This document shows positions 1-11,605 of a stretch of DNA of 64,000 nt, one piece after another. Every line of letters starts with the position of its first letter. Position 1 is the first letter of the stretch. Both the position numbers and the translations under genes were made by a program. Under the pieces are notes generated by a model that made no database searches, had not been told where the DNA came from, and saw only the letters and a program-made list of their open reading frames with translations. Source of the stretch: an uncultured Alistipes sp. (GTDB lineage: Bacteria; Bacteroidota; Bacteroidia; Bacteroidales; Rikenellaceae); NCBI GenBank assembly GCA_944320685.1, contig CALUIK010000001.1:124001-188000 (forward strand), given 5' to 3'.

Positions 1-420
1 TCGGCCGCGGCGCGCAAAACGGCGGAGAAGGAGGAGATCGAGATACGCCTCTACTCGATCATATACGACGCCATCAACGATATCAAGGACGCCATCGACG
101 GCATGCTCGAACCGGTGATGAAGGAGGTTATAGTATGTACGATCGAGGTGATGGAGATATTCAAGATATCGAAAGTGGGCACCGTTGCCGGCTGTATCGT
201 ACGCGAAGGCAAGCTGACGCGCACCACACCCATACGCGTCATCCGCGACGGCATCGTCATCTACACAGGCAAACTCGGCTCGCTCAAGCGGTTCAAGGAC
301 GACGTGAAGGAGGTGACGATGGGTCAGGACTGCGGCCTGAACATCGAATCGTACAACGACATACATGTCGGCGACATCATCGAGGGATACGATCAGGTGG
401 AGGTCAAGAACACCAAGTAG
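1..420 (+). CDS. infB: Translation initiation factor IF-2, C-terminal end (partial)
   Basis: This is the last 139 codons of IF-2, the GTPase that brings initiator tRNA to the ribosome. The frame is open from base 1, so the 5' part lies outside the window. Visible landmarks are a helix starting [14 protein letters not shown], the conserved [18 protein letters not shown] stretch, and a final beta-barrel (domain IV) with [13 protein letters not shown] and [14 protein letters not shown]. This order is typical of the IF-2 C-terminus, which binds fMet-tRNA. The family assignment is secure; nothing can be said here about the G domain or the promoter. Confidence 0.95.
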   Translation, partial: SAAARKTAEKEEIEIRLYSIIYDAINDIKDAIDGMLEPVMKEVIVCTIEVMEIFKISKVGTVAGCIVREGKLTRTTPIRVIRDGIVIYTGKLGSLKRFKDDVKEVTMGQDCGLNIESYNDIHVGDIIEGYDQVEVKNTK

Positions 421-477
421 CCCGATAAAAAATACGATAACGACAGGTTAACACAAAAACTACAAACTAAACTCGAA

Positions 478-1797
478 ATGAATACGCAGATCAAATTCGT
501 TACGGCGGAAGAGGCCGTCAAGGTCATCAAATCGGGAGATCACGTACACCTCAGTTCTGTAGCGTCGGCCCCGCAATGTCTCATCAAGGCGATGTGCGCC
601 CGTGGCGAGAACAACGAGTTGCACGATGTACACATCCACCACCTTCACACCGAGGGTCCGGCCCCCTATGCCGACCCCAAGTTCGAGGGCGTGTTCCAGC
701 TCGACTCGTTCTTCGTCGGCAGCAATGTGCGAAAGGTCACGCAGAGCGGCTACGCCGACTACATCCCCATCTTCCTGAGCGAGACACAGCGCCTGTACCG
801 CTGCGGCGCCGTGCCGTGCGACGTGGCCATGATCCAGGTATCTGAGCCCGACAAGCACGGTTACGTATCGCTCGGCACCTCGGTCGACGCCACCCTCGCC
901 GCCGTAGAGACGGCGAAGACCGTCATCGCCGTGGTCAACAAATACGTGCCCCGCTCGTTCGGCGACGCCATCATCCCCATGTCGAAGATCGACATATTCG
1001 TACACGACGATACGCCGCTGATCGAGGCCCCATTCTCGGAACCCAACGAGACCGAACTCAAGATCGGCAAGTACTGCGCCGAACTGATCGAGGACGGCGC
1101 CACGCTGCAGATGGGTATCGGCGCCATTCCCAACGCCGTGCTCTCGCAGCTCAAGGACCACAAGAATCTGGGTATCCACACCGAGATGTTCGCCGACGGC
1201 GTGCTGCCTCTGGTGCGCTCGGGCGTAATCAACGGCGAGGCCAAGAATATAGACAAGGGTATGATGGTCTCTACGTTCCTGATGGGCTCGAAGGAGGTAT
1301 ATGACTTCATCGACGACAACCCTGGCGTACTGATGAAGGACGTGGGCTACACCAACGACCCCTACATCATCTCGAAGAACGACCGCGTGACGGCCATCAA
1401 CTCGGCCCTGCAGGTCGACATCACGGGACAGGTCTCGGCCGACTCGCTCGGCACGAAGTTCTGGTCGGGTGTCGGCGGCCAGATAGACTTCGTCTACGGA
1501 GCCTCTCTCTCGAAGGGCGGCAAGGCCATCATCGCCATGCCCTCTATCACGAACAAGGGCGTCTCGAAGATCGTCGACAAGCTGCTGCCGGGTGCCGGCG
1601 TCGTCACCACGCGCAACCATATCCACTGGTTCGTCACCGAGAACGGCGCCGTCGACCTCTACGGCAAGAGTCTCCAAGAGCGTGCCCGCCTGCTAATCTC
1701 GGTAGCGCACCCCTCGGCACAGGAGGAGCTCGACCGCGCGGCTTTCGAGCGCTACGGCTCGCACCACCACTACATCAAGGGCTACATGGGCAAATAA
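478..1797 (+). CDS. Acetyl-CoA hydrolase/transferase family CoA-transferase
   Basis: A 439-residue cytoplasmic protein of the acetate/4-hydroxybutyrate/butyryl-CoA:acetate CoA-transferase family, which moves CoA between acids through a glutamyl-CoA intermediate. The likely catalytic glutamate is E236 in GIHTEMF. The glycine-rich MGIGAIPNAV stretch before it and GVGGQIDFVYGA after it are also family hallmarks. Length is normal. It starts 57 bases after infB and ends before a strong hairpin, so it may be read through from infB. The acyl substrate cannot be decided from sequence: acetate/succinate, butyrate and 4-hydroxybutyrate enzymes share these motifs. Confidence 0.88.
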   Translation: MNTQIKFVTAEEAVKVIKSGDHVHLSSVASAPQCLIKAMCARGENNELHDVHIHHLHTEGPAPYADPKFEGVFQLDSFFVGSNVRKVTQSGYADYIPIFLSETQRLYRCGAVPCDVAMIQVSEPDKHGYVSLGTSVDATLAAVETAKTVIAVVNKYVPRSFGDAIIPMSKIDIFVHDDTPLIEAPFSEPNETELKIGKYCAELIEDGATLQMGIGAIPNAVLSQLKDHKNLGIHTEMFADGVLPLVRSGVINGEAKNIDKGMMVSTFLMGSKEVYDFIDDNPGVLMKDVGYTNDPYIISKNDRVTAINSALQVDITGQVSADSLGTKFWSGVGGQIDFVYGASLSKGGKAIIAMPSITNKGVSKIVDKLLPGAGVVTTRNHIHWFVTENGAVDLYGKSLQERARLLISVAHPSAQEELDRAAFERYGSHHHYIKGYMGK

Positions 1798-1816
1798 CTG
1801 TCCGGCATCTCATACC

Positions 1817-1849
1817 AAGGCACTGCGGCTGTGATCCGCGGTGCCTTTC
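1817..1849 (+). terminator. Hairpin terminator after the CoA-transferase
   Basis: A 12-bp stem (1817-1828 with 1836-1847, one G-T pair) around a 7-base loop, followed by a short pyrimidine run, 20 bases after the CoA-transferase stop. It covers the in-frame GTG at 1831, which argues against that codon as the start of the next gene. Confidence 0.6.
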
Positions 1850-1950
1850 CATTTATGTGCGGCGTCAGGTATGGGTCGGGACAGTTTCCGACGCACGCGC
1901 CATGCCACGAAATCTTTTGCCGCGGCATGCCGCAGCGTCCCTTTATTCAC

Positions 1951-1958
1951 TATCTTTG
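1951..1958 (+). promoter_or_regulatory. Promoter -7 box for the pseudouridine synthase
   Basis: TATCTTTG matches the Bacteroidota -7 element TAnnTTTG. It ends only 4 bases before the ATG at 1963. No clear -33 TTTG lies at the usual spacing. Confidence 0.5.
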
Positions 1959-1962
1959 CATT

Positions 1963-3564
1963 ATGCTGCACCGTTTTCAGGAGGATATAGGCGGCATCGC
2001 CCTGCCTGTGCTCTTCACGTGGCCATTCCACTACGTGCCGCACCCGCTGTGCCGCATGGCGGCGGCCGAAGTGCAACGGTACATCGCCTCGCGCAGCGAT
2101 TGGCGCGAGGAATTGCAGCAGGGCAAGATGTTCGGCGTACTGGTGGCAAGGGACAGGGAGGGCGAAATAGGTTTTCTGGCAGCCTTCTCCGGAAATCTCG
2201 GCGGCACGAACCGCCACGCGTACTTTGTACCGCCCGTCTACGACATGCTCCGCCCCGACGGGCCATTCCGACGCGGCGAGATCGAGATTTCGGCCCTGAA
2301 CCGCCGTATAGCAGAGGCAGAGCACAGCGACGGGATCATGCGGGCGAAAGCCGAGATGGAAGAGGCGCGGCGGCAGGAACGGGAACAGATAGCGACCGCG
2401 AAGGCCGCGATACGCGAGGCGAAAGCGCGGCGCGACGCCCTGCGTGCCGCCGGAGCCGATCCCGGCCCTCTCATACTCGAAAGCCAGCGTGAACGTGCCG
2501 ACCTGCAACGGCTCAAGCGCCGCATGCACGAGGCCGTGGAGCAGGCCGAAGCTCGGTACAACGTCCTGCAGGCGGAGATAGACGCCATTCGACACAAGCG
2601 CCACAGCCGCTCGGCAGCACTGCAGATGGAGCTTTTCTCCCGTTTCCGCGTGCTCAACGCCCGCGGCGAGGCGAAAGACCTGTGCGAGTTGTTTGCGACG
2701 ACGCCGCAACTGGTGCCGCCTGCGGGTGCGGGCGAATGCGCGGCACCGAAACTGTTGCAATACGCCTACACCAACGGCCTGAAGCCCTTGGCCATGGCCG
2801 AGTTCTGGTGGGGCGGCTCCTCTGCGGGCGAGGTGCGCCGCCACGGCGAATTCTACCCCGCATGCACAGGCAAATGCAAGCCTATCCTCACACACATGCT
2901 GCAAGGGCTCGACGTGGAACCCAACCCACTGCTGGAGATACGGCCGCCAGATCCACGCGTAGTGTGGGAGGATGCGACACTGGCCGTCATCGACAAGCCG
3001 TGCGGAATGCTCTCCGTGAAGGGCAAGTCGGGCGTGCGGTCCGTGGCCGAGTGGGCAAGCGAAAAATGGCCCGACGCGACCGGACCCGTCATAGTACACC
3101 GCCTCGACCAGTCGACTTCGGGCCTCATGGTCATAGCCAAGGACAAAGAGACGCACGCAGCACTGCAGGCGCAGTTCATACATCGCACGGTGAAGAAACT
3201 CTACACGGCACTGCTCGATGGACGGCCCGAACAGACGGAGGGGCGCATCTCCCTGCCGTTGAAACTCGACTACGAGAACCGCCCGCGGCAGATGATCGCC
3301 GCGGACGGCCGCTCGGCCGTGACGCTGTACAAGGTCATAGAATACGTGGATGGCCGTACACGCATACTTTTTCAGCCCCTTACGGGGCGTACGCACCAGC
3401 TGCGCGTGCACGCCGCCGCGGCCGCAGGGCTCGGCTGCCCCATCGTCGGCGACGACATCTACGGCCGCGGCGGCCGAAGACTCTGCCTGCACGCCTCGCG
3501 CCTTGAGTTCGACCACCCCACGCTCGGCCGCCGCATGAAGTTCGAGAGCGAGCCTGACTTCTGA
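1963..3564 (+). CDS. RluA-family RNA pseudouridine synthase with long N-terminal extension
   Basis: A 533-residue protein. The C-terminal third (about 320-533) is an RluA-type pseudouridine synthase: the HRLDQSTSGL motif contains the catalytic aspartate D382, followed by a GRTHQLRVH segment that contacts RNA. The first 320 residues carry a long charged region (about 115-210) that looks coiled-coil and a second small module with AYTNGLKPLAMAEFWWG. This long form is known in Bacteroidales; its RNA target is not. I chose the ATG at 1963 because an upstream GTG (1831) falls inside a terminator hairpin and before the -7 box. The transcript would then have almost no leader. It ends 23 bases before the next gene. 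Confidence 0.85.
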   Translation: MLHRFQEDIGGIALPVLFTWPFHYVPHPLCRMAAAEVQRYIASRSDWREELQQGKMFGVLVARDREGEIGFLAAFSGNLGGTNRHAYFVPPVYDMLRPDGPFRRGEIEISALNRRIAEAEHSDGIMRAKAEMEEARRQEREQIATAKAAIREAKARRDALRAAGADPGPLILESQRERADLQRLKRRMHEAVEQAEARYNVLQAEIDAIRHKRHSRSAALQMELFSRFRVLNARGEAKDLCELFATTPQLVPPAGAGECAAPKLLQYAYTNGLKPLAMAEFWWGGSSAGEVRRHGEFYPACTGKCKPILTHMLQGLDVEPNPLLEIRPPDPRVVWEDATLAVIDKPCGMLSVKGKSGVRSVAEWASEKWPDATGPVIVHRLDQSTSGLMVIAKDKETHAALQAQFIHRTVKKLYTALLDGRPEQTEGRISLPLKLDYENRPRQMIAADGRSAVTLYKVIEYVDGRTRILFQPLTGRTHQLRVHAAAAAGLGCPIVGDDIYGRGGRRLCLHASRLEFDHPTLGRRMKFESEPDF

Positions 3565-3587
3565 AAACCACCCAAACTACACAAAAT

Positions 3588-5459
3588 ATGAAACCGAGAC
3601 TCTACCTTGCCGCAACCATCCTCGCCGCCGCGGTCGCAATCGCATCATGCGCTCCCTCGCAACGCGAAATCGACAATCCCCTGATCGAGGCAGCCAACTC
3701 CATGACAATGGACATCTCGCGCGTTGTCATGACCGATACGGCGACCATAATCAACGTCGACCTATACGGTTATCCGGGCGAGCATGTACGTATCGGCAAG
3801 GAAAGCGTCCTTAAGGTCGGAGATCAGACCTATGGCTTCAAATCAGCCGAAGGCTTTTCTATGGACAAGTGGGTCAGGATGCCCGAAAACGGCATCATAT
3901 CATGCACTCTGACGTTTCAGCCCGTCCCGCTCGGAAGCAGGGCCATGGATTTCATAGAAAACGACAACGGATTCAAACTCTTCGGCATCGACCTCACGGG
4001 CAAGGCCAAATATCCAAAATTCCCGGCCGGTCTGCCCGACGAATTGCGCGGCGGCGACAGCGGCGGCGAAGTGCCCGGACAGGTGCTGAAGTGCGGGACC
4101 TCTACGGTCAGGGTACATCTGCTGGGTCTCCGCGAAGGTATGGGCCGCACTGTAAAGTTGCACATGCAACCGTTGCTCGGTGCCACCGAAAGCCTCTCTG
4201 CCGAGGCCGACCCCGAGACCAACACGGCCGAATTTACATTCATGCAGTACGGTACGATAAAGGTGTCGATAAGTGCCCTACAGGATGCCGGCGTATACTC
4301 GCACGTATGGATAGAGCCCGGGCAGACTACAGACGTATATATCGATCTTGGCAAAACGGGGCGACTTCTTGTCGAGCGGCGAGCCATAGAGAAAACCGAC
4401 GAATACCGGTTCTTCAACTACATGTGCCCGGCCTACACTACGGGACGCTATGCCGCGATTAACCGAGCCTATACACATCTGCAGGAGCCCATAAGAATGA
4501 CCGTCAAGCCCGAGGACGGCATGAATGCCGACGACTACGCCTCGATGGTCGAACAGGCCTACGCCACAGCCCTCGACAGCGTACAGCGCAGCTCGCATAT
4601 GACCGAGCTGCAAAAGCTGCTTAACGTTATGGAGTTAGATATGGAACTGATGCAAAATGCATTCGCCGCCCCCATGATGATGGCAGCGAGTGCCTCAAAC
4701 GGTGGTACGGCGGCACCAGTAGAGTTCTCAGCCGAACATATACGCCGCATGCTGCGCCCGATTGACTTCAACGACATGAAATATGCAATCAATGGTCTGG
4801 ACTTCATCTTTTCGACACAGATCCGCGACCGCGACTGGGCCGACAAGGCACAGCTGCCCGAAGGCAACTTCTACCGCGAATACAGCGAAGCATGGCAGCT
4901 CTTTTCGACAGCCTCATCGGATATGCTCACCGACGAGGACCGCGCCCACCTCGACCATATGGCCCACCCCTTCTTCCGCGAGGCATGCCTTACGGCCGAG
5001 GCCGCGATACGCGCCGCAACGGCCGCTACTGAAGGCAAAATCCGTATCGAGCAAACTCCCGACGTCGGCAACGACAAGGTTTTTGATGCCATTGCCGAGC
5101 GCTATGCTGGCAATGTTGTCTTCGTCGATTTCTGGAATACATGGTGCACCTGGTGCCATGTAGGATTCGACAATTTTGCCCGATTGAAGAAGAGCGACAT
5201 CGCCGACAAGGTCGTATGGCTATACATAGCCGACGAATCATCGCCCATTTCAGTCTACAAGAAAACGATAGCGGAGCTCAACGGCGGCGTACATTACCGT
5301 ATAACCGAAGAACAGATGGCTGCCGTCTCGAAGAAACTGGGTATCGAAGGATTCCCATGCTACATGATAATCGGCCGCGACGGCACACGCGACATGCGCG
5401 GTGACCTCAGCGACCCGGCGACTGCCGAAAAACGGTTGAGGGCTGCATTGGAAAAATAA
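3588..5459 (+). CDS. TlpA/thioredoxin-fold lipoprotein
   Basis: A 623-residue exported lipoprotein: signal peptide with lipobox AIASC (C21). Residues about 22-490 form a large N-terminal region of no family I can name, with beta-rich repeats early on and helices later. Residues about 495-623 are a thioredoxin fold with the redox motif C520-T-W-C523 in FWNTWCTWCH and a cis-proline loop at GFPCYM. Proteins of this architecture are common in Bacteroidota and are thought to act as periplasmic thiol-disulfide oxidoreductases; the partner is unknown. It lies 23 bases after the pseudouridine synthase and ends before a classic terminator. Confidence 0.8.
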   Translation: MKPRLYLAATILAAAVAIASCAPSQREIDNPLIEAANSMTMDISRVVMTDTATIINVDLYGYPGEHVRIGKESVLKVGDQTYGFKSAEGFSMDKWVRMPENGIISCTLTFQPVPLGSRAMDFIENDNGFKLFGIDLTGKAKYPKFPAGLPDELRGGDSGGEVPGQVLKCGTSTVRVHLLGLREGMGRTVKLHMQPLLGATESLSAEADPETNTAEFTFMQYGTIKVSISALQDAGVYSHVWIEPGQTTDVYIDLGKTGRLLVERRAIEKTDEYRFFNYMCPAYTTGRYAAINRAYTHLQEPIRMTVKPEDGMNADDYASMVEQAYATALDSVQRSSHMTELQKLLNVMELDMELMQNAFAAPMMMAASASNGGTAAPVEFSAEHIRRMLRPIDFNDMKYAINGLDFIFSTQIRDRDWADKAQLPEGNFYREYSEAWQLFSTASSDMLTDEDRAHLDHMAHPFFREACLTAEAAIRAATAATEGKIRIEQTPDVGNDKVFDAIAERYAGNVVFVDFWNTWCTWCHVGFDNFARLKKSDIADKVVWLYIADESSPISVYKKTIAELNGGVHYRITEEQMAAVSKKLGIEGFPCYMIIGRDGTRDMRGDLSDPATAEKRLRAALEK

Positions 5460-5490
5460 CCTCGCAACGCACACGGCACGTTTCAGATCT

Positions 5491-5524
5491 GTACGGCGGA
5501 TATTCCAATCCGCCGTACTTTTTT
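5491..5524 (+). terminator. Rho-independent terminator
   Basis: A perfect 11-bp stem (5491-5501 with 5508-5518), 6-base loop and a run of six T, 31 bases after the thioredoxin-fold gene. It separates that gene from the thiamine operon. Confidence 0.9.
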
Positions 5525-5590
5525 GCGTGTTTTACGCGGCCGGCGGAAAATATTTTGCCCCGTTTCGCAACGCAGTCCGCAAGAAATGCG

Positions 5591-5598
5591 TAACTTTG
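5591..5598 (+). promoter_or_regulatory. Promoter -7 box of the thiamine operon
   Basis: TAACTTTG fits TAnnTTTG and would start transcription near 5605, just before the riboswitch aptamer. No convincing -33 box is seen at 19-21 bp. Confidence 0.6.
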
Positions 5599-5610
5599 CA
5601 TAGAGATAAA

Positions 5611-5684
5611 TACAAAGGGGTGCCCGCACGGGCTGAGATCATACCCTCGAACCTGATGCAGTTAACACTGACGTAGGAATTGTG
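5611..5684 (+). promoter_or_regulatory. TPP riboswitch (THI element)
   Basis: The aptamer carries the two conserved cores: CTGAGA at 5633-5638 and ACCTGATGCAGTTAACACTG leading into ACGTAGGAA at 5651-5679. The ends pair (TACAA at 5611-5615 with TTGT at 5680-5683) as P1. It lies upstream of thiS and the whole thiamine operon, so it should repress the operon when thiamine pyrophosphate is plentiful. I find no strong terminator between it and the thiS start. Confidence 0.95.
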
Positions 5685-5763
5685 TGTATCGACTTTGGCC
5701 ACAGGACCCGCAGCACTTCCCCCGTTGCATTTATCCCCTGCAATACAACAAACTTTACAAGCG

Positions 5764-5958
5764 ATGACAATTTACGTCAACAACAAACCGTTGCAGACGG
5801 CAGCCGCCGATGTGGCCGCCCTCGCCGTCGAGATCGGGCTGCCCGCCATGGCCGCCGTCGCCGTAAACAACCGCGTGGTTCCGCGTGCCGGATGGGAAGC
5901 CCACAAGCTCCGCGAAGGCGACAAACTCACAATCATACGCGTAGCCTGCGGAGGATAG
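5764..5958 (+). CDS. thiS: Sulfur carrier protein ThiS
   Basis: A 64-residue ubiquitin-fold protein ending in Gly-Gly, the tail that is adenylated and converted to a thiocarboxylate to supply sulfur for the thiazole ring. The start at MTIYVNNKPL is chosen because the reading frame upstream overlaps the leader and has no similarity to ThiS. It is the first gene of the operon, about 80 bases after the TPP aptamer and 4 bases before thiE. Confidence 0.93.
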   Translation: MTIYVNNKPLQTAAADVAALAVEIGLPAMAAVAVNNRVVPRAGWEAHKLREGDKLTIIRVACGG

Positions 5959-5962
5959 AGCC

Positions 5963-6577
5963 ATGATACCCGTACAGTTCATAACACACGCCACAGCGAG
6001 GTACTCGCACCTCGATTCGGCCCGCATGGCACTTGAGGGAGGGTGCCGGTGGATCCAGTTGCGCATGAAGGAGGCCGCGGAGGAACAGATCATACCCGTC
6101 GCGGAGCAGGTGCTCGATATGTGCAACGCCTGCGGCGCCACGCTCATCATCGACGACCACGTCGCTGTCGCCGAGCGCATCAAGGCCCACGGCGTACACC
6201 TCGGCAAGAACGACATGCCCGTAGCGGAGGCGCGCAGGCGTCTCGGCGAGGCGTATATCATAGGCGGCACAGCCAATACCTTCGACGACGCCGCAGCCCT
6301 CGCCGCGGCGGGCGCCGACTACATAGGCTGCGGCCCCTACCGCTTCACCACTACCAAGAAGAATCTCAGCCCGATACTCGGGCTCGACGGCTACCGCGAC
6401 ATCATGGGCCGCATGCGCGAACAGGGCATCACGCTCCCCGTGGTAGCCATCGGCGGCATCGGTTTCGACGACATACCGCAGATAATGGCGACGGGCGTCA
6501 CGGGCATCGCCCTCTCGGGATCGGTGCTCCGCGCCGACGACCCCGCGGCCGAGATGCGGAGAATAATCGCATTGTAA
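5963..6577 (+). CDS. thiE: Thiamine-phosphate synthase ThiE
   Basis: A 204-residue TIM-barrel enzyme that joins HMP-pyrophosphate and thiazole phosphate to give thiamine phosphate. The diagnostic motifs are present: QLRMKEA, the metal-binding IIDDHV, GVHLGKNDMP, and the phosphate-binding GCGPYRFTTTKKN loop and IGGI. Length is normal. It follows thiS by 4 bases. A second, degenerate ThiE-like domain sits at the end of the operon, fused to ThiD; this stand-alone copy is the one with intact active-site residues. Confidence 0.95.
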   Translation: MIPVQFITHATARYSHLDSARMALEGGCRWIQLRMKEAAEEQIIPVAEQVLDMCNACGATLIIDDHVAVAERIKAHGVHLGKNDMPVAEARRRLGEAYIIGGTANTFDDAAALAAAGADYIGCGPYRFTTTKKNLSPILGLDGYRDIMGRMREQGITLPVVAIGGIGFDDIPQIMATGVTGIALSGSVLRADDPAAEMRRIIAL

Positions 6578-6641
6578 CGGCACACGCGAAAAACGCGACA
6601 GGCGTATTGTTCAATAGAAAATCGTTAAAGGAACATAAAAA

Positions 6642-9764
<3,123 letters not shown>

Positions 9765-9770
9765 GAGAAT

Positions 9771-10913
9771 ATGTTTTCAGACTACTTGAAGGATATTTCG
9801 TGGGAGCGGACCACCGAGGCGATCTACTCCAAGACCGACGCCGACGTGCGGCGCGCCCTTGCGGCCGAGCACTGTACGGTGGACGACTTCATGGCGCTCA
9901 TTTCGCCCGCCGCAGCCCCATACCTCGAGACCATGGCGCGCTTGAGCCGCCGCTACACCGAGGAGCGTTTCGGCCGCACCATATCGCTCTTCATACCGTT
10001 GTACCTCACCAACTCGTGCACCAACTCGTGCGTCTACTGCGGGTTCCACATATCGAACCCCATGAAGCGCACCATCCTCACGCCCGAGGAGATCGAGAAC
10101 GAATATCGCGCCATCAAACGCCTCGGCCCCTTCGAAAACCTGCTGCTGGTGACGGGCGAGAACCCTGCACTGGCGGGCGTCGACTACATAGCCCGCGCGC
10201 TCGACTTGGCAAAGCCATACTTCAGCAACCTCAAGATCGAGATCATGCCACTCAAGGCCGAGGAGTACGAACGCCTGACGCACCACGGCCTCAACGGTGT
10301 GATATGTTTCCAAGAGACCTACAACCGCGCCCGCTACAATGTCTACCACCCTCGCGGCATGAAATCGCGCTTCGAGTGGCGTGTCGACGGCTTCGACCGC
10401 ATGGGGCAGGCGGGGGTCCACTCCATAGGCCTCGGCGTGCTGATCGGACTTGAGGAGTGGCGCACCGACGTCACCATGATGGCCCGCCACCTGCGTTACC
10501 TGCAGAAGCACTATTGGCGTACGAAATACAGCGTCAACTTCCCGCGTATGCGCCCTGCCGAGAACGAGGGCTTCCAGCCCAACGTCATCATGAGCGACCG
10601 CGAGCTGGCGCAGGCGACGTTTGCCATGCGCATATTCGACCACGACGTCGACATATCCTACTCGACCCGCGAGCCCGCCGCGATACGCGACCACATGGCC
10701 ACGCTCGGCGTCACGACCATGTCGGCCGAGAGCAAGACCGACCCGGGAGGCTACTACAGCCACCCGCAGGCGCTCGAGCAGTTCCACGTAAGCGACGAAC
10801 GCACCGCCGTCGAGGTCGAGCGGGCCCTGAAGCGTCTCGGCCGCGAGCCCGTATGGAAGGATTGGGACGCCTCGTTCGACATGATGGCACCGCAACACCC
10901 CGCGCAGCCATGA
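9771..10913 (+). CDS. thiH: 2-iminoacetate synthase ThiH
   Basis: A 380-residue radical-SAM enzyme that cleaves tyrosine to give dehydroglycine for ThiG. The CX3CX2C cluster motif is C83, C87 and C90 in NSCTNSCVYCGF. The presence of thiH and absence of thiO (glycine oxidase) fits an anaerobe. MPLKAEEYERL and SVNFPRMRPAEN are typical ThiH blocks. Its stop overlaps the start of the thiF-like gene (ATGA), so the two are probably translationally coupled. Confidence 0.94.
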   Translation: MFSDYLKDISWERTTEAIYSKTDADVRRALAAEHCTVDDFMALISPAAAPYLETMARLSRRYTEERFGRTISLFIPLYLTNSCTNSCVYCGFHISNPMKRTILTPEEIENEYRAIKRLGPFENLLLVTGENPALAGVDYIARALDLAKPYFSNLKIEIMPLKAEEYERLTHHGLNGVICFQETYNRARYNVYHPRGMKSRFEWRVDGFDRMGQAGVHSIGLGVLIGLEEWRTDVTMMARHLRYLQKHYWRTKYSVNFPRMRPAENEGFQPNVIMSDRELAQATFAMRIFDHDVDISYSTREPAAIRDHMATLGVTTMSAESKTDPGGYYSHPQALEQFHVSDERTAVEVERALKRLGREPVWKDWDASFDMMAPQHPAQP

Positions 10914-11605
10914 CGCGCTACGACCGCCAAAGCATCCTCTCCGAGGTAGGAGACGAAGGGATGCGGCGCCTGCGCGCGGCACGTGTGCTCATAGTCGGAG
11001 TCGGAGGCCTCGGCTCGCCCGCGGCACTCTACCTCGCAGCCGCAGGAGTGGGGACGATACTCCTCGCCGACGACGACCGTGTAAGCCTCGACAACCTGCA
11101 GCGGCAGATACTGTACACCGAAGAAGACATCGCCTCGCCCAAAGCCGAGTGCGCCGCGCGGCGTCTCCGAGCCCTGAACGGCGATATCACCGTCGAGGCG
11201 TACTCTCGGCGCATCGGCAGGGATAATATCCGACAGCTTGCCGAGGGGTGCGACGCGGTCGTCGACGGCTGCGACAATTTCGCCACGCGATACGCCGTGG
11301 GCGACGCCACGGCCGAAATGGGAATACCATACGTATACGGCGCCATATGCGAGTTCGAGGGTCAGGTGTCGGTCTTCAATTACGGCCCGCACCCGCGCTC
11401 GTATCGCGACCTGTGGCCCGACCAAGCCGCCGCCGAAGGCTACGCCGCCCCCAAGGGGGTCATGGGCCCGACGGCGGCATGTACGGCCGCCGTGCAGGCG
11501 TCGGAGACGCTCAAGATAATATGCGGCTACGGCGAGGTGCTCGCCGGACGGCTGTGGTCGATAGATATGAAGACAATGCAAACATTCATCTCGGAACTGC
11601 CATGA
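10910..11605 (+). CDS. thiF: ThiF/MoeB/HesA-family E1-like adenylyltransferase, cysteine-poor
   Basis: A 231-residue E1-like enzyme expected to adenylate the ThiS C-terminus. The nucleotide site GVGGLGSPAALYLAAAGVG, the LQRQILY block and the catalytic region VVDGCDNFATRYAV are present. The two zinc-binding CxxC pairs found in E. coli ThiF and MoeB are absent, and the usual C-x-E-A-G-V-L-G segment reads APKGVMG, so the cysteine that forms the acyl-disulfide with ThiS in E. coli is also missing. It is coupled to thiH upstream and to the TenI-ThiD gene downstream through ATGA overlaps. Operon position strongly supports the role in thiazole sulfur activation, but the sulfur-transfer step may differ. 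Confidence 0.85.
   Translation: MTRYDRQSILSEVGDEGMRRLRAARVLIVGVGGLGSPAALYLAAAGVGTILLADDDRVSLDNLQRQILYTEEDIASPKAECAARRLRALNGDITVEAYSRRIGRDNIRQLAEGCDAVVDGCDNFATRYAVGDATAEMGIPYVYGAICEFEGQVSVFNYGPHPRSYRDLWPDQAAAEGYAAPKGVMGPTAACTAAVQASETLKIICGYGEVLAGRLWSIDMKTMQTFISELP

Noticed and set aside
460-1677. A 405-codon open frame on the minus strand
   Set aside because: It is the complement of the CoA-transferase gene; the peptide is Val/Asp/Arg-rich with no family features, a typical high-GC shadow.
1831-1962. Upstream GTG start for the pseudouridine synthase
   Set aside because: The GTG lies inside a terminator hairpin and before the -7 box; the added peptide has no family similarity.
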